64,000 bases of DNA from Isoetes taiwanensis (Eukaryota > Streptophyta > Lycopodiopsida > Isoetales > Isoetaceae): contig JAJEKV010000002.1 in assembly GCA_021234155.1 (NCBI GenBank), positions 15,723,428 through 15,787,427 of the forward strand. Reading direction: 5' to 3'. Below are positions 1-11,800 of this stretch, piece by piece. Made by a program: the position numbers and the translations under genes. Under the pieces are notes generated by a model. It was not told the DNA's origin, made no database searches, and saw only the letters and a program-made list of their open reading frames with translations. Numbering within the stretch: position 1 is the first letter of the stretch; each line of letters opens with the position of its first letter.

Positions 1-758
1 TGAACATTTCATAGTTTTGTCAGAATTAAACCAAAGTAGGTCAGGAATATTACCATTAATGCTTGATGTAGGAAGCTTATTTTGTGCCAGTATTGCAGTC
101 TTCAAGGCATCTTCCCACAAATAGTTTGGTAGTCCAGCATTTTTGATCATAGATCTAACTGCATCCGTGATGGTTCTATTCTTTCTTTCTGCAATACCAT
201 TTTGTTGTGGAGTGTACCTGCAAGTTAGATGCCTTTTTATTCCCTTGGATATACAAAATGATTTGAAATGTCTTGACAAATATTCCCCACCTCTGTCTGA
301 CCTTATACATTTAACCATTTTTCCTGTTTCTCTCTCCATTTCAGTAACATACTGTTTGAGAGCACTTATAGCTTGAGATTTATGAGTAAGGCAATAACAC
401 TTGCATCTTCTGCTGAAATCATCTATGAAAGAGATGAAGTATCTTTTGTTTGATCTCAATCTTACATTTAAAGGGCCACACAAGTCTGTGTGAACTAATT
501 CCAACACTTCTTTTGCTCTATTTTTTATCTTTTAAATGGCAGCCTATTAATTTTGCCCAATATATATCCTTCACATATGAATCCTTCTGGTTTAACCTTC
601 TTGCATGGCAACCAACCCTTCTTTGCCAATATGTTAATATTATTGCAGTGAGTATGAGCAAGCCTGTTATGACAGAGTTCAAAATCTGATGCAAGACAAG
701 CATTAATATTGTCACAATTTTCACCATATTTGAAAGAGATTGCCAATTCTTCTTGCAT
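1..758 (-). pseudogene. copia GAG-pre-integrase and integrase core (partial)
   Basis: From 758 down to 525 the minus strand encodes the pre-integrase zinc domain: an H-x3-H pair (CHNRLAHTH) followed by CEGYILGK. A one-base shift at the A/T-rich stretch near 521-536 moves the reading to the frame used by gag. The integrase catalytic core follows with all three landmarks: LVHTDLCGP with the first Asp, SDRGGEY with the second Asp, and PQQNGIAERKNRT with the Glu. The domain is cut by the window start after a WEDAL / A..NKLPTSSI segment typical of copia. This is a dead copy because of the frameshifts, although the catalytic residues themselves survive. Confidence 0.9.
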
Positions 759-1880
759 AAAATTTTAATTTATTCCCAAGAAAAATAGTACAAGCTTTTG
801 AGTCAAATACAACTCTGTATCCAAGATCCACAAGTTGACTGACTGAGATCAAGTTTTTTACTATGGTAGGTACACAAAAGACATCTTCTACATTTACTAT
901 ATTTCCTTCAAGATCTATTAGTTGCAACAATCCTCTTGCTTCTATTTTTTGAATGTCTCCATTTTCCACTTGTATGCTCCTGGAGTTTGATGCCACCACA
1001 TCCTTGAGAAGATCAGTAGTGTGAACTACCGATCTTTCAGCTCCACTATCGACTACAAGACCACCACATTTTTTATTAGATTCCTTTTCCCTTTGAATAA
1101 TAGACAAAGCATGATTTACCTCGTCTTCATCCTCATCATTGCTCTTTTTATCTTCATCTGCTTCTCTTGCAACATATGCACGTGCTGCTCGTCTTCCTCC
1201 TCTGTCTCTGTTTGTTGCAGACCTTCCTCCTCTGCTTGTATTTCCCTTACCTTTGTTTTTTGCATAATCCTTAGGTGTAGGACATTTAGAAGCCAAATGT
1301 CCCCTTCCCCCACAAGTATAGCAATTTATTTCTGAGTTGAGTTTTGGACAATTGTTTTTGAAGTGCCCTGCCTTATGACAGTAATAACAAGTCTTCTTTT
1401 CTCCATCATTTCTAAGTTTTTTTCCAGCATACAATATTTCAGTTGACTCTCCTTCATGCCTCATGATTTTCTTTTGTTCAAACTCAGTCCTAAGAATATT
1501 TTCAGCTTGCTCTCTTGAGGTGGTTACATTTCTAATAAAGAGAGAAAGATTCTCATTTTCTGCTACTGATCTAGCAATGGCTAGAATTTGGTATCTTTCA
1601 CTCAAGTTCACTCCTGCTCCTCCCAAATCAGCAATTATATTGTCAAACTTGTTAAAGTAATCTTCCACATCATCATCATCATGCAATTTAAGCTTCTTTA
1701 ACTATTTTTCCAACAGATCAATCTGTCGGAGGATGTTTTTTCTTCATAATGCTTTAAAAGAAAAATCCACATTTCCCTAGCAGATATATTTCTTAATTTC
1801 AGTCTAATAGTGGGACTAACCTTAGAAGTGATAATCCCTTGAGCTTTTTTCTCTTTAGCATACACTGATTTTATTGCCAC
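721..1880 (-). pseudogene. copia gag and protease region
   Basis: This region encodes the nucleocapsid and start of protease of the copia polyprotein. Around 1700-1880 lies a gag (UBN2-like) segment ending in LLKHYEEKTSSDRL. A frameshift near 1700-1715 moves the reading to the frame of 721-1686, which starts at the HDDDDVEDYFNKF gag motif. Two CCHC zinc knuckles follow (CYYCHKAGHFKNNC and CYTCGGRGHLASKC), an RG-rich basic linker, then the protease active-site motif VVDSGAERSVVH. The usual DSGA of plant copia proteases is present. The frame stops at 721-723, and the reading resumes in another frame. Gag-pol in one frame is normal for copia, so the shifts are decay and not programmed events. 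Confidence 0.88.
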
Positions 1881-2185
1881 ACTGCTTGAACTTCCAGCTC
1901 CTGCTACATCTGAGCCTCCTCCAGAGCTAGTGTCACTTGTACTAATAGCAGCAATGTTAGTTTGAGTGTTTAAAGAACCCCCAGCAATTGATCTTAGTGT
2001 GGAGCTTGTATCTGCAACTGGTTAAGTTGCATATCCAGAGGGATCTACCAAATCCCATAAATCTTCAACCTCAAGTATGTGTTTTATGGCGTCCTTCCAT
2101 ACTTGAAAACCAGGTCCTCTATTGTAAACATCTACACTGTTGAGTAAACCAGCACCAAATCTACTGAACATGATGTTTGGAACCT

Positions 2186-2197
2186 GCTCTAATACCA
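2186..2197 (-). other. copia primer-binding site (tRNA-iMet)
   Basis: The minus strand reads TGGTATTAGAGC, one mismatch from the classic TGGTATCAGAGC site complementary to initiator tRNA-Met. It lies two bases from the LTR edge (LTR end ...CTAACA), as expected for minus-strand priming. Confidence 0.85.
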
Positions 2198-2199
2198 AT

Positions 2200-2281
2200 T
2201 GTTAGATTGAACAATGCTAGTTGCACAATTCCAATATATTCTATCAGTTATCTAGGAACAAACACTAGATAAGACTTAAGA
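2200..2281 (-). repeat. copia 5' LTR fragment
   Basis: On the plus strand the LTR begins TGTTAGATTG, so the element's 5' LTR ends in ...CTAACA on its own strand. Only about 82 bp can be assigned before LINE sequence begins near 2282. The rest of the LTR was not found beyond the LINE poly(A) at 3178. Confidence 0.6.
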
Positions 2282-3178
2282 AATTGCAATTGAATCGTTG
2301 GGATGTATCTCTATGGGAGAAGGTCGCAGAAAATTTGCCTCTCATAGTGCAAGTTGGTGTTGCTGAAAGGGTGCCATGGGACTGTCATGAAAATATTCAC
2401 AAAGGCAAGCAATTTGTCAGATCAGTATATCGCCTTCTTTTAGTACCACAACCCCTCCAGTTGCCAGATGGGTGGCACCTACATGTTCCACAGCCTACTT
2501 TGTGTCGTACATGGCGATGGCTTTGGGATAGGTTGCTCCACCCTAAAGTCTCTGTACTGTGGTGGCAGGTTATCCACAGGTGCCTGCGGGTTAATGCCTT
2601 TCGACATCGCTATGATCCTCGCATATCTGCAGTATGCCCGCTATGCCTCTCGGACGTTGAGACTCTTGAGCATTGTCTCTTTGATTGTCCTGAGGTCCAA
2701 CCAGCGTGGTCCTGGCTACAAGGTTTGTTTAACAGTACATTGGACTGCCGATGCATCCTTTTGGCGTCCTATCCCAACGCATGGCCTCCAGCTAAACAAA
2801 GGGCATTTCATCTTGGTTCCGGTTGGCTCCTATGGTCGATATGGGAGCGTCGCAGACACCACATCTTTCAGGGCATTTATTCATCTCGCATTACGGTGTT
2901 ATTACAAAGGGCCCGAGAAAAAGATATTGACAGCCTACAAATGTTCTTCCCTTGACTCAGAACTGGTGGAACGCATCTGGATTCAGTATCTTCGAATTGA
3001 TTCTTATCATTAGTCTCCTATTCTGGACTAAGTACATTGTGCTCCAGGCTCGTGCTCCTGTGGCATCTCTGTGTGCTTACACGGTTAGATGAGACTTGTA
3101 AATTTTGTACTTTTTGTCTGATTAATAAACTTTTTGGCTTTCGTCCTTCAAAAAAAAAAAAAAAAAAAAAAAAAAAAA
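2282..3178 (+). mobile_element. LINE (family B) copy 1, 5'-truncated, 29-A tail
   Basis: This is the 3' end of a non-LTR retrotransposon. Residues 1-223 of the frame at 2284-2955 are the ORF2 C-terminus, ending in a zf-RVT zinc domain (CPLCLSDVETLEHCLFDC, then WSIWERRRHHIF). A frameshift near 2900 moves the true C-terminus (SSLDSELVERIWIQYLRIDSYH) into another frame. A 3' UTR of about 135 bp and an uninterrupted run of 29 A at 3150-3178 follow. No convincing target duplication was seen. A second copy of the same family lies at 31893-32553 on the opposite strand. The long pure A tail suggests insertion later than the decayed copia beside it. Confidence 0.9.
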
Positions 3179-3694
3179 CAACACATTGATTTATTCAAAC
3201 ACCCCTTTAAACCATGGTATAGACCATTGAGTTACTGTAGCAATATTAATACTGTAGCAATGGGATCGGACAAATCACTGTAGCAGTAAACTTATCAAAC
3301 AAATGGTCATTAGGGTTCACGAGAATGCACGAAATGATCTGCAATCATCGGATATCATTATTTCACAGTCTTTGTACAATTTAAAAAGTTCCAGGTCGGT
3401 CGAAAACGTCGGTTTAGGCTGGGAAATTGGTCGGCCTCAGTGACCGACATATTCATATGTCCATTCCCACCAACTTTTCATAATTTGAATGTATATACAA
3501 TTAACTTGTATTTTATAGGTTCAACGGTCCCAACTATAGCATAATAACCATTGAATAATTTTCCTTCTTATGCAACCTTAACTTCCTTATTTACATGAAT
3601 AATAATGAAGAACTGAGCACAACTGCTTATCATTTGATGACATCTTCTAACTTATCAACAACCAAGTCGTGCTATTTCAACTTTAGCTACGCCA
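3179..3694. other. Intergenic, no gene recognised
   Basis: This is AT-rich DNA between the LINE poly(A) and the Helitron Rep frame. A GC-richer stretch at 3390-3470 with the short repeated motif GGTCGGTC/GTCGGTT could be the edge of an unidentified DNA element. No open frame or RNA gene is visible. Confidence 0.5.
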
Positions 3695-5518
3695 ATGCCC
3701 AATGGAATTGCGTTATTCGAGAGATCACGACTAGTTACAGGTGATGCCACGATGCCACACGCGTTGTCAATCGACGCAGATGATGTATTCAATGGGTCAC
3801 CGGCAATTGTGGATGGGGTTGGAACAGTTCGCACAACTCAAGACATGCCATCAATGAATTCAAGCGAGTGCTTGGATAGCTCAGCACCAAATGTGGGTGA
3901 GAGCCACACTTATAGAGATGACCGATACGCAAGGTTAAGCGACGAAGGTAGAGACGAGGTACGTCATAGACGAAGAGAACGTTATGCCAATCTATCTGAG
4001 GAAGAGATAGCCCATGTATGCCTAAGGGATAGGGAACGTCATACTGGCACGAATGACCTAAATACCTCGGCTCCCTGTGCACATTGACAAGCCCGTGCAC
4101 ATCATATGAGATTGGCAATCAGCCAAACATTCACGATGTGCACGTGGACTAAACGTTGCACGTATTGCCACATACCATTGCTTAACGTCGAACAAGATGG
4201 ATTTTGCTGTAACAAGGGTAGGTGGGTACTCCCACAGTTGCCTTCTTTGCCTGGTGCATTGGTTAATAATTTATATGCCATGCCAGGCTTCAATCGACTC
4301 TGTAGGAAGATAAATAAGCTATTCTGTTTTAGTGTGCTTGGTGTCGATGGAAGGTTTGTCGATTTAAATTATCCATCGCCAGTTGCGATCATGGGGCATG
4401 CGTATCACCGCTTGCTCCCAACGAGAGACATGGGACATCCAATACATTGGTACATATATGATGATGCACAACACTACATACAAGCGGGGCTTCAAAGCGT
4501 GCCATTCAAGTGGGTTGTAACTATCAGTTCAATCCTGGGCCAAATAAATCCATTCACTATAAACCTTCGAACAAGTGGAAGCATGAATGTGCCTTCGGCA
4601 TATATTACGCTTGAAGGTGTAATCGGCGAAGAAGAAATGATGGCCATTGCAGAGATTAATAATATGGCTGATTTTGCATCTCGAGTTGCGGGATTCTGGG
4701 CTCGGAACAAAGGTGAATCGACTTTCATGAATATTCTTAACCCTATGTATGAACGTTTGCAGTATCCACTCCTCTTTCCACATGGTACACTGGGTTGGGG
4801 TCCGATGAATAAACATGGTCTAACACAGCTACAGTGGTACAGATCAAGACTGTTGCATGAGGACAGGTTCCTTCGACTTGGGTATTTGTGTGGGGAGTAC
4901 CTAGTGGACATGTACTCAAGAGTTGAGGACGCACGTCTAAATTATTTCATAACTTCTGCCTTTCGAAAAATTCAGTACGACGAGGACTACTCTGAACAGG
5001 AAAAAGATGATCAGAGTGACGTTATATTGCCTTCGTCATTCCTGGGTTGCCAAAGATGGTGTTCTGTTCAGGTTGCGGATGCGTTAGCGCTTTCTAGAGC
5101 AAAGGGTCATCCAACGCTATTCGTTACGATGACTACGAATACAGACTGGCCAGAAATAAGGAGTACCCTTAGCCCTGGGCAAACTGCGTCTGATATACCC
5201 ATAACTGTTGTTCGATGTTTTCATGGAAGACTAAAGTGATTGAAATAATTGTTACATAAGTTCTTCCAACATGTGTCATACATAATAACGGTAGTGGAGT
5301 TTCAAAAGCGTGGGCTCCCTCACGCGCATCTTGTGTTGCGTACCGAGCCAGATATACTGATAGAGTGTGTAAATGACATTATATCTGCGGGACTACTGAC
5401 TAATCCAATTCTTCATGGTCAGGTTCAAAAATTCATGACACATAGACATACTGATCGGTGCTCCCCTCTTTCTGATTCGGATGAAATAGCTGCAAAGATC
5501 ATTGATAAGAGCATTTAA
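3695..5518 (+). pseudogene. Helitron Rep (HUH) N-terminal part, nonsense-mutated
   Basis: A single reading frame runs across the interval, interrupted by stops at 4085-4087 (TGA), 5237-5239 (TGA) and 5243-5245 (TAA). It encodes the first part of a plant Helitron Rep-helicase. In order it has an arginine-rich leader with RYARLSDEGR / RYANLSEEEI repeats, a zinc-like C-x2-C region (CTYCH...CC), the Helitron_like_N domain (YPLLFPHGTLGW, ILPSSFLGCQRW, GHPTLFVTMTTNTDWPEI, ITVVRCFHGRLK) and the HUH catalytic motif GLPHAHLVLR. The frame ends soon after, so the Rep tyrosines and the whole SF1 helicase are missing. Rep normally nicks and ligates single strands for rolling-circle transposition, but this copy cannot. 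At least the stop at 4085 looks like CGA to TGA, typical of methyl-CpG decay. Confidence 0.9.
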
Positions 5519-6112
5519 AGTGTGCTGAGGCATCATCTCTATGCTTATGCTCCATATTTCTATGCTCCATATTTCTACAGAAAATGGGCCCAAGGAGCCA
5601 CACACACATACCAAAACAATGTTGCATCCACAGAAGGAATCAGGGTTGGGCCTAAAGTGTCAGGGCTATTAGTTGGGCTCTGAAGTTACTGATTTTTTAT
5701 CATTGTGATGACTCTACGACATATATGAAAATTGGAACAGATTACAATCACCATTCACAACAATTGAGGGTACTATGTGCTAGGTGCTGTAAAGTAGTTT
5801 GCACAATTTGACCATTCAGACATCCATTGTCTATTTTCAAGCAAGGACTTGAGATACGTGATGGATGATACTGGTGCCTGGATCAGTCATAGAAACCACA
5901 CGCATTAATAAAGATATACATTTATAGTGGTTTAAGATGCTATATGAGACTGCAAAGCAACCATACTATTTTACATATATGTGCACTAAAGGTTCTCACT
6001 TGAAAAAAATAACATAATTGCAGTCTTAAGTTCAAAATGGATCAAGCCTCCATTCAAAATGGATCAAGCCTCAGAAATTTTGTCAAGCTATCTTATTAAT
6101 TCTAGTTATATA
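5519..6112. other. Intergenic, no gene recognised
   Basis: AT-rich sequence follows the broken Helitron frame. Short direct repeats are visible (the phrase tatgctccatatttc twice at 5547-5575, and aaaatggatcaagcctc twice at 6034-6072). Nothing else is supported. Confidence 0.5.
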
Positions 6113-6138
6113 AGGAAGGAAGGAAGAAAGGAAGGAAA
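6113..6138. repeat. GGAAG-type microsatellite at LINE 3' tail
   Basis: A (GGAAG/GAAAG)n run ends the half-LINE on its 3' side. The LINE at 38764 ends in (GAATA)n in the same position, so the family seems to use simple-repeat tails and not poly(A). Confidence 0.7.
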
Positions 6139-6374
6139 TTTTAACGTCCACGGAACCCAATCGGGTTATGGGACCTAATACAAAAGATAGGGCAAAAGCC
6201 CAGACTGAAACTCGGGGACCAAGCCCCGTGACCAAATCAAAAAGGCCGAAGCCAAAATCAAACGTGGGGACTAGCCCCAGTACACAGAACTCGGGGACTA
6301 TGCCCCGTAGCAAATCACAATACTAGAATAAAACAAAAGGACATAAGCCCAAGCGGGGCTCGGAGTGAAACCAA

Positions 6375-7310
6375 CTACACAGACATTGCCCATGGATCAA
6401 GTGGCCAGTGATCCCGAATGATAGCCTGGCCGCCTCTATACACAACCCACTTCCGGTGCAGACGAGCCTCACGGACTCGACATAATTCATCCTTCCGTCG
6501 GCAGAGCTGTGCTGGGGTAAGGTCTTCCTGGACGGAGAAGGGGGTCCCTTGCAAGTGTTTGCCATGGCGGAGGATGTGCAGCCTGGCCAAAGCATCCCTG
6601 AAACTGACCAGTAAATGACGTGGGCGGTTAGGCCGTGCTGCTCCAACTCGACGAGCCGAGAGAATGCCATCTGCCTTTACGTGCATCACCTCAGCAAAGA
6701 AACGGGTCACCTCAGCTGTCACAGGAGTGTCGCTTGCTTCTTCCAAACCCACAATGCGTAGGTTCAAGGCTAACGGGCGCGCTGTGGGCCGGTCAGGCTC
6801 CGAAAGCGGGACCTGTGTAGTGGGCAGACAATCCTCGGATGGCGGCCGTGTGGGCATAGGTGTGGTATCATCGGCCTGGGGCATAGCATCCACATGCTCA
6901 GACGCTAACCCTGTGGGAGGTACGGGTGTAGCACTGCCGTGCTGTGCTGAGTCAGGTCCTGCGGACTATAGCAGCATCTCTAAAAGCTGGACCCAACTTC
7001 CCAAGAGCAACTGAGTCGATGTTCCTATGAGTGTGACTGCCGATTGGACCGTGTGGATCCCGACCAACAAATCTAGAGACAGACAATGGATCTGAGCATC
7101 AATCCTGGTCAAGGCTGCAGCCAAAGATGCATTCGGAGCAGATTGTGTGTCTGGGTGTGCCAGTATAGGGCGCTGGGGCCCAAATGATGGGGTTGCCTGA
7201 AGATATGGCGCAATCGCGGGGTAGGGCCTATTCAAGACCGGCTCAGGCAGCCTAATGAGGTTCTTTTCTTTGCGGGTCTCCCTGGCCATGCGCTTGATCT
7301 TACGAGCCAT
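6375..7310 (-). pseudogene. LINE ORF1 (RNA-binding), one in-frame stop
   Basis: This is a 312-codon frame on the minus strand with one TAG at 6966-6968. It looks like an L1-type ORF1 protein. The N-terminus is basic (MARKIKRMARETRKEKN), then proline-rich, followed by a hydrophobic heptad-like stretch just before the stop (residues about 65-114) that fits the trimerising coiled coil. After the stop comes an RRM-like core starting LNLRIVGLEEASD, with SARRVGAARPNRPRHLLVSF, and a C-terminal domain with SVQEDLTPAQLCRRKDEL. ORF1 proteins coat LINE RNA and act as chaperones during target-primed reverse transcription. Apart from the one stop the frame is open, suggesting fairly recent loss. Assignment rests on motif pattern only. 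Confidence 0.75.
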
Positions 7311-7905
7311 TCTAAGGACAAGGTGGTGAGGGATAAAGCAGATGCAAGGGGATCAGTGCAGATCGAACCTAGAGGTGACCTTGGATGCAAAGGCGAATTC
7401 AGAAGGCAAAACAAGGGACAACACAGCAGAAAGCAGCCTAAGGGTTACAAGAAGATGAGCAAGCAGATAACCAGTGGAGGTCCAAGCTTCTTAAGAAAAA
7501 CTCACTGGAGCAAGAAGAAGATGGGCGAGCAGAACTGCTTATAAAACAAAAGGGAGCTCCCCGGGCAGGTGTAACACATCCTTCAACCAGGCTTTAAACC
7601 AACACCAAACTAAACAAGAGGTAACCTGGTATGGCCGAATCTGGATTTGGATAGGACCATGACTTCTGGAAACTAGGCGAAACTGGAACTGGAAGGTGTG
7701 CCAAAACTGGATCGGGATCGCTGCTCAAGGCTTTTGCTTTGTGCGCACTTGTTGCTAGACCCTGCCGACTCACATGAGCTTGAACAGACCCGGCCAGGCT
7801 ATGCCATAACCGTGCTTGTTGCTTGATGCTTGCCCATACAGCCTCACAGGAGCTCGATCGGGCCACCGACCCGGGCGCTCATACAGGCGGTGGGCGGTGG
7901 GCGGT

Positions 7906-8706
7906 AAGGGAAGCTTGAACAAGCTCAACACCCTAAGTTACATGGTTATATTTCTCTATGTCGATTATCTCGTTCCAAGAACATATTGTATTAAAGTCTC
8001 ACCTTCCTATAGACTTATTGATCAATGTTAGACTCATTTAGGAGCATTCCTATCTCATTACAAACACTACAATGACTTTTCTTTTCCTTTAACGCATCGC
8101 CCCTCAAGTTTATAGTGATCCAATGGTAGCAAGAAATTGTACCTGGCATCTCACAATAAGGGCTCCTCTTTCTGTTTCGCTGATATCGGCTGCCTTTTTT
8201 TTCATTAATTGTACGAGATGCTTACTACGCCATGATCATGCCCTTCCAAGACACACCAACAATGAGAATCTCATGGTCGTCGACCATAGCTGTCATGTAT
8301 CATATGGGCATAGGAACACGAGGCAATAGTGCGGGTTCAAATCTCATATGCTCTTAAACTAATACATTATCCGAGCAAAACTATAGCGTAAACAAGTAAG
8401 AGCAAGAGGATTGCGAAATAAGAAAGAAGTGTTCACGACCCAAACTCTTCAAGAATATCTTGTCCCAAACTCTTAAAGAATAATAGGAAGCATCTATGTG
8501 GACACACAAAAAAAAAAATGCTAAAATATATGCAATCCACATCTCCAAACCAAGCGAATAGAACACTACCAATCTAGGCCAATAATGTGCATAGTATACA
8601 TCTACTTTAGGGGTTTGGGGGCATGAGAACTCGAGGTAACAACACGATCTCGAATCCGGTTTGGAACATATGGTAAGTCCAACTTATAGTGTTGAACTAG
8701 AGAAAT
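7906..8706. other. Intergenic upstream of DPB2
   Basis: No open frame of weight or RNA gene was seen. Several A/T-rich stretches and one A-run (8508-8517) are present. Confidence 0.45.
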
Positions 8707-8731
8707 GTTCGCGGCAGCCAGGCCTTCGCGA
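8707..8731 (+). promoter_or_regulatory. Possible E2F-like sites upstream of DPB2
   Basis: Two TTCGCG cores (8708-8713 and 8725-8730) stand 130-155 bp before the DPB2 start codon. Plant replication genes are commonly driven by E2F through TTTSSCGS-type sites. These cores only partly match that consensus, so this is a suggestion. Confidence 0.3.
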
Positions 8732-8861
8732 TAAATTTATTGTAATATTTATTTACTTTACTTTGAAGGTTAGATCGTTCTCCTCTGTGTAATGTCTTTG
8801 AATGCAATACTGCCGCCAAATTTTGAACACATGTCCTAGAGGTCGCTAAGCTGAAGCCCAA

Positions 8862-11800
8862 ATGGAGCAGCAGATCCGGCTGCGCAAAATCCAACAGAGG
8901 TTTCGCATGCGAGGTTTCAGCCTTAGCGTTGATGCCCTCAAAGAAGTTGCGTTAATCTTAGATGATTGCCCCAGCACCGAGGATGATGCAGTGGAAAGGT
9001 TGCTCGAGGAAGTCGACCGCATATCGGGTAAGTTCTAAATGTAATGCCAATGTAAATTTTTCCGTGGTAGCTCTGGAGTTTATTGGATCCGCCCATGCAG
9101 TGAAGAGTAATGTTCTAAGCAAGGAAGCGGTTCTGAATATAATAGCAGCTATTACTGGATGTAGTAATGATGGACATAATGCACTTCGAGTGATTAATGC
9201 ATTTGACATGCGAAGATTTTGTTACGACCCAATAAGAAAAGTATTTTACCTGTAAGTGTTTGGCAATCACCATTACCATTACTTTGTTGTTATGTGTTAG
9301 GAATTCATTATATATGCATTCCATGCAAAAGAAGCACAATAGATCATAATGGGTAATTTTGTTGTAACTTTATGCTATATGCTTCTTAACTTCCTAAGAT
9401 AGTAGTTTCTGTAGATTTACAGATAATTTGACACTTCATGGAGATGCACAATCAAAGGCGTCCCTTTACCGTGATAGGCTCCAGTTGTTGCAACAGCGTG
9501 TTGTTCGTGACAAGCATTTTGCCAGGCCTGTTTTTGAGATTGACGGATCAGCCAATGGTGCTTGTGAGGTATCTGATACTCGTGCCAGTAATATACATGT
9601 ATCTTTCAATCATAATTTCTATGTCACGTTCTAAGTCTTTATATTCAAGTTTCAGATGACCTCAGTGCAATCACTCATTGGCTGCAGAGGAAAAAGATGG
9701 GTAATGGGTGTTGTTTCACAACTAGAGGATGGCCGGTTTTATCTTGAAGATCTTTCTGCAGCTGTCCCTGTTGATTTTTCATCTGCAATATCCTTCTGAG
9801 TATTAATAATAGGAGCTGATAGAGAAATGACATTTAGCATAGAATGCCATTTATATGGTAAAGTTCCTTAACACCTTGCTGCACAAAATTACTTCAGGCT
9901 TTCTTACAGAAAATTCTGTTATACTTGCCGAGGGGGTGTTGCAACCAAATGGCACATTTTTGGTAAGCATAAGAGTTGAGGCTCAGTCCATAATTGTAGA
10001 ACTAAGATCCGCTAACATCCTCTTCGTAGATGCAGTGTAGTTAGTTGTTTTGCGCTTATAACAGTAGTGCAGTGCATGCAAAAATCTGCGCTGTAGATAT
10101 TCAGATTTGCTGTTTTGAGAGCAGATGTATTTAGGTGCTCTATGATTGACTACCGAGATTGGGATCTGCCAGAGCTGTGGTTAGATTCAAAATTTCTCAA
10201 ATGAAGGACCGCTTGAGGAAATAATACAACTATAAGCTATAGGACCAAATAATACGCCTCCTAGAAACATGTAATCTAGGTACAAATCAAAATAAAATTG
10301 AAATACTAAAGAAACTCAGGGTTTTCAATAGCAGCTGAAGCAAAATATGAGGTGGTATGTGTGTGTCTCTCTCCTTTGGGACTTGGACTCACCTTAAGGA
10401 AACCATGCTAGAGCCACTTTATCCTTCAGGTGGAAGTGGATCAAATTTCCACTTGTTGCTCTTTTCGTGATTGAGGTTAATGCAACTCCATAAGATGGTG
10501 TTGCTGCTTATAGTGCAAACTAGCGTGTTGCTCGAGTAGAGTTTTGCTAATTTATCATTTTTGAAAAATTAAATATCCAACCACTCTGATCTGTAATTCT
10601 GATTAGCTTGGGCAAGGGCGTAGTCTCTTGGGACATATGCTAAAATCTGCCAAATATTTCATAATGCACCGAGCATGTGAAGACAAGGTGCACATTAAAT
10701 TTGCTTTCAGCCAAGTGGCACACTTTGTGAATTCTTTTTGGGCAGTTGACCAGGGCTAACTGTTCGCCCTATCCCATTCTGAAGCTGATAAGAGGTCATA
10801 GCAGACCTCACTTGCGAACCAAATGAATGCATGATCACGGATATTAAGAAAATACCCCGTGCGATTTCTCTCCTATGGAGATATCAAGTTACGCCAGATT
10901 AAGCGCTAGTGAGCTCAATCTGATATCAACATTCTTCTATGCCTTTGTCAGCCAAGTCTTTTGAGGACTTAAAAGCCAGGATGGAAGCCTTTGCCAACCA
11001 TGTCAAGGGTCTTCTAGTTGATGGGTGCTGTGGATAAAGGTTATTACTTGAAATCCTGTGTCTAATTGCAGAGGAGCAGTTGCTTAATTCTGCTAAATTG
11101 ATTGGAGGCATAGCTGATGCCTTGCTTATGATCATCTTTGCCAGTAAATGTACCTAAAAGTCTCCCTATGTGTGTGCATTATCTGGCTGTTTAACACATT
11201 TGACAGTCCGTATGGAGCAGCTGGTTTAACCAAAGTATCAAAGAGATGTATCTTTGCTGGAACATATAACAAATTAGTTTGAAAGTAATTCTTTTCCAGC
11301 ATGCCTAGTGAAGGATGACGTGGCATAATGTTAGCCAGCAGTCCATGAGGGTCTTAGGTATTAGACGTGAATACAAGGGACACATTTACATGTTGCCACT
11401 AGATTGGTTACCTATTATACATATCAGCACTTGTTAATATACCATGTCACCATGCCAGTGGACATGATGAGTCATCCATGTTGCTTTGTACCTTTGCACC
11501 AGTGTTTTCTGCTCCCAAGATCTGCTCTTAGCAACCTCTTGACATTATTTGCTGGCCTTATGTTCATCACCTATATAGTCTATGAAGTATTTTGGCCAGC
11601 TTTTAATAAATTTCAAAAGGGTGGTTATGAATTTCACATCAGCTTATAGTTTTGTCATTGATATGGTTTTCTGATGCTCTGCAGATAGAGACATGTGGGT
11701 TTCCTCCATTAGAGAGCAGAGACGTGTCTCTTGGTGTTACTGCAGGTCTTGATTTCTTTGGGGGAGGTGTAACTTCACAGGAAGAAGTGGTATCCTAATA

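Larger units (their letters stand above)
1..2281 (-). mobile_element. Ty1/copia LTR retrotransposon, decayed, cut by window edge
   Basis: The minus strand reads, from right to left, LTR start, primer-binding site, gag, zinc knuckles, protease, GAG-pre-integrase and integrase. This is the Ty1/copia order, in which integrase precedes reverse transcriptase. Reverse transcriptase and the 3' LTR lie beyond position 1. The coding part is broken by at least three frameshifts (near 1700, 730 and 524), so this copy cannot make a polyprotein. Its right end abuts a 5'-truncated LINE, which either inserted into the LTR or joins a truncated LTR. Confidence 0.9.
6113..7905 (-). mobile_element. ORF1-only LINE derivative (half-LINE), minus strand
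   Basis: On the minus strand this element has a GC-rich 5' region (about 7905-7311), an ORF1 (7310-6375), a short 3' UTR, and a microsatellite tail (CTTCC-rich, 6113-6138 on the plus strand). No ORF2 (endonuclease or reverse transcriptase) lies between ORF1 and the tail. The 3' UTR near 6140-6180 (CGTCCACGGA...CCAA...TATGGGACC) matches the 3' end of the LINE at 38800-38840, so this is the same or a sister family with ORF2 deleted. The 5' boundary is estimated from where GC-rich sequence ends and is uncertain. Confidence 0.7.
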
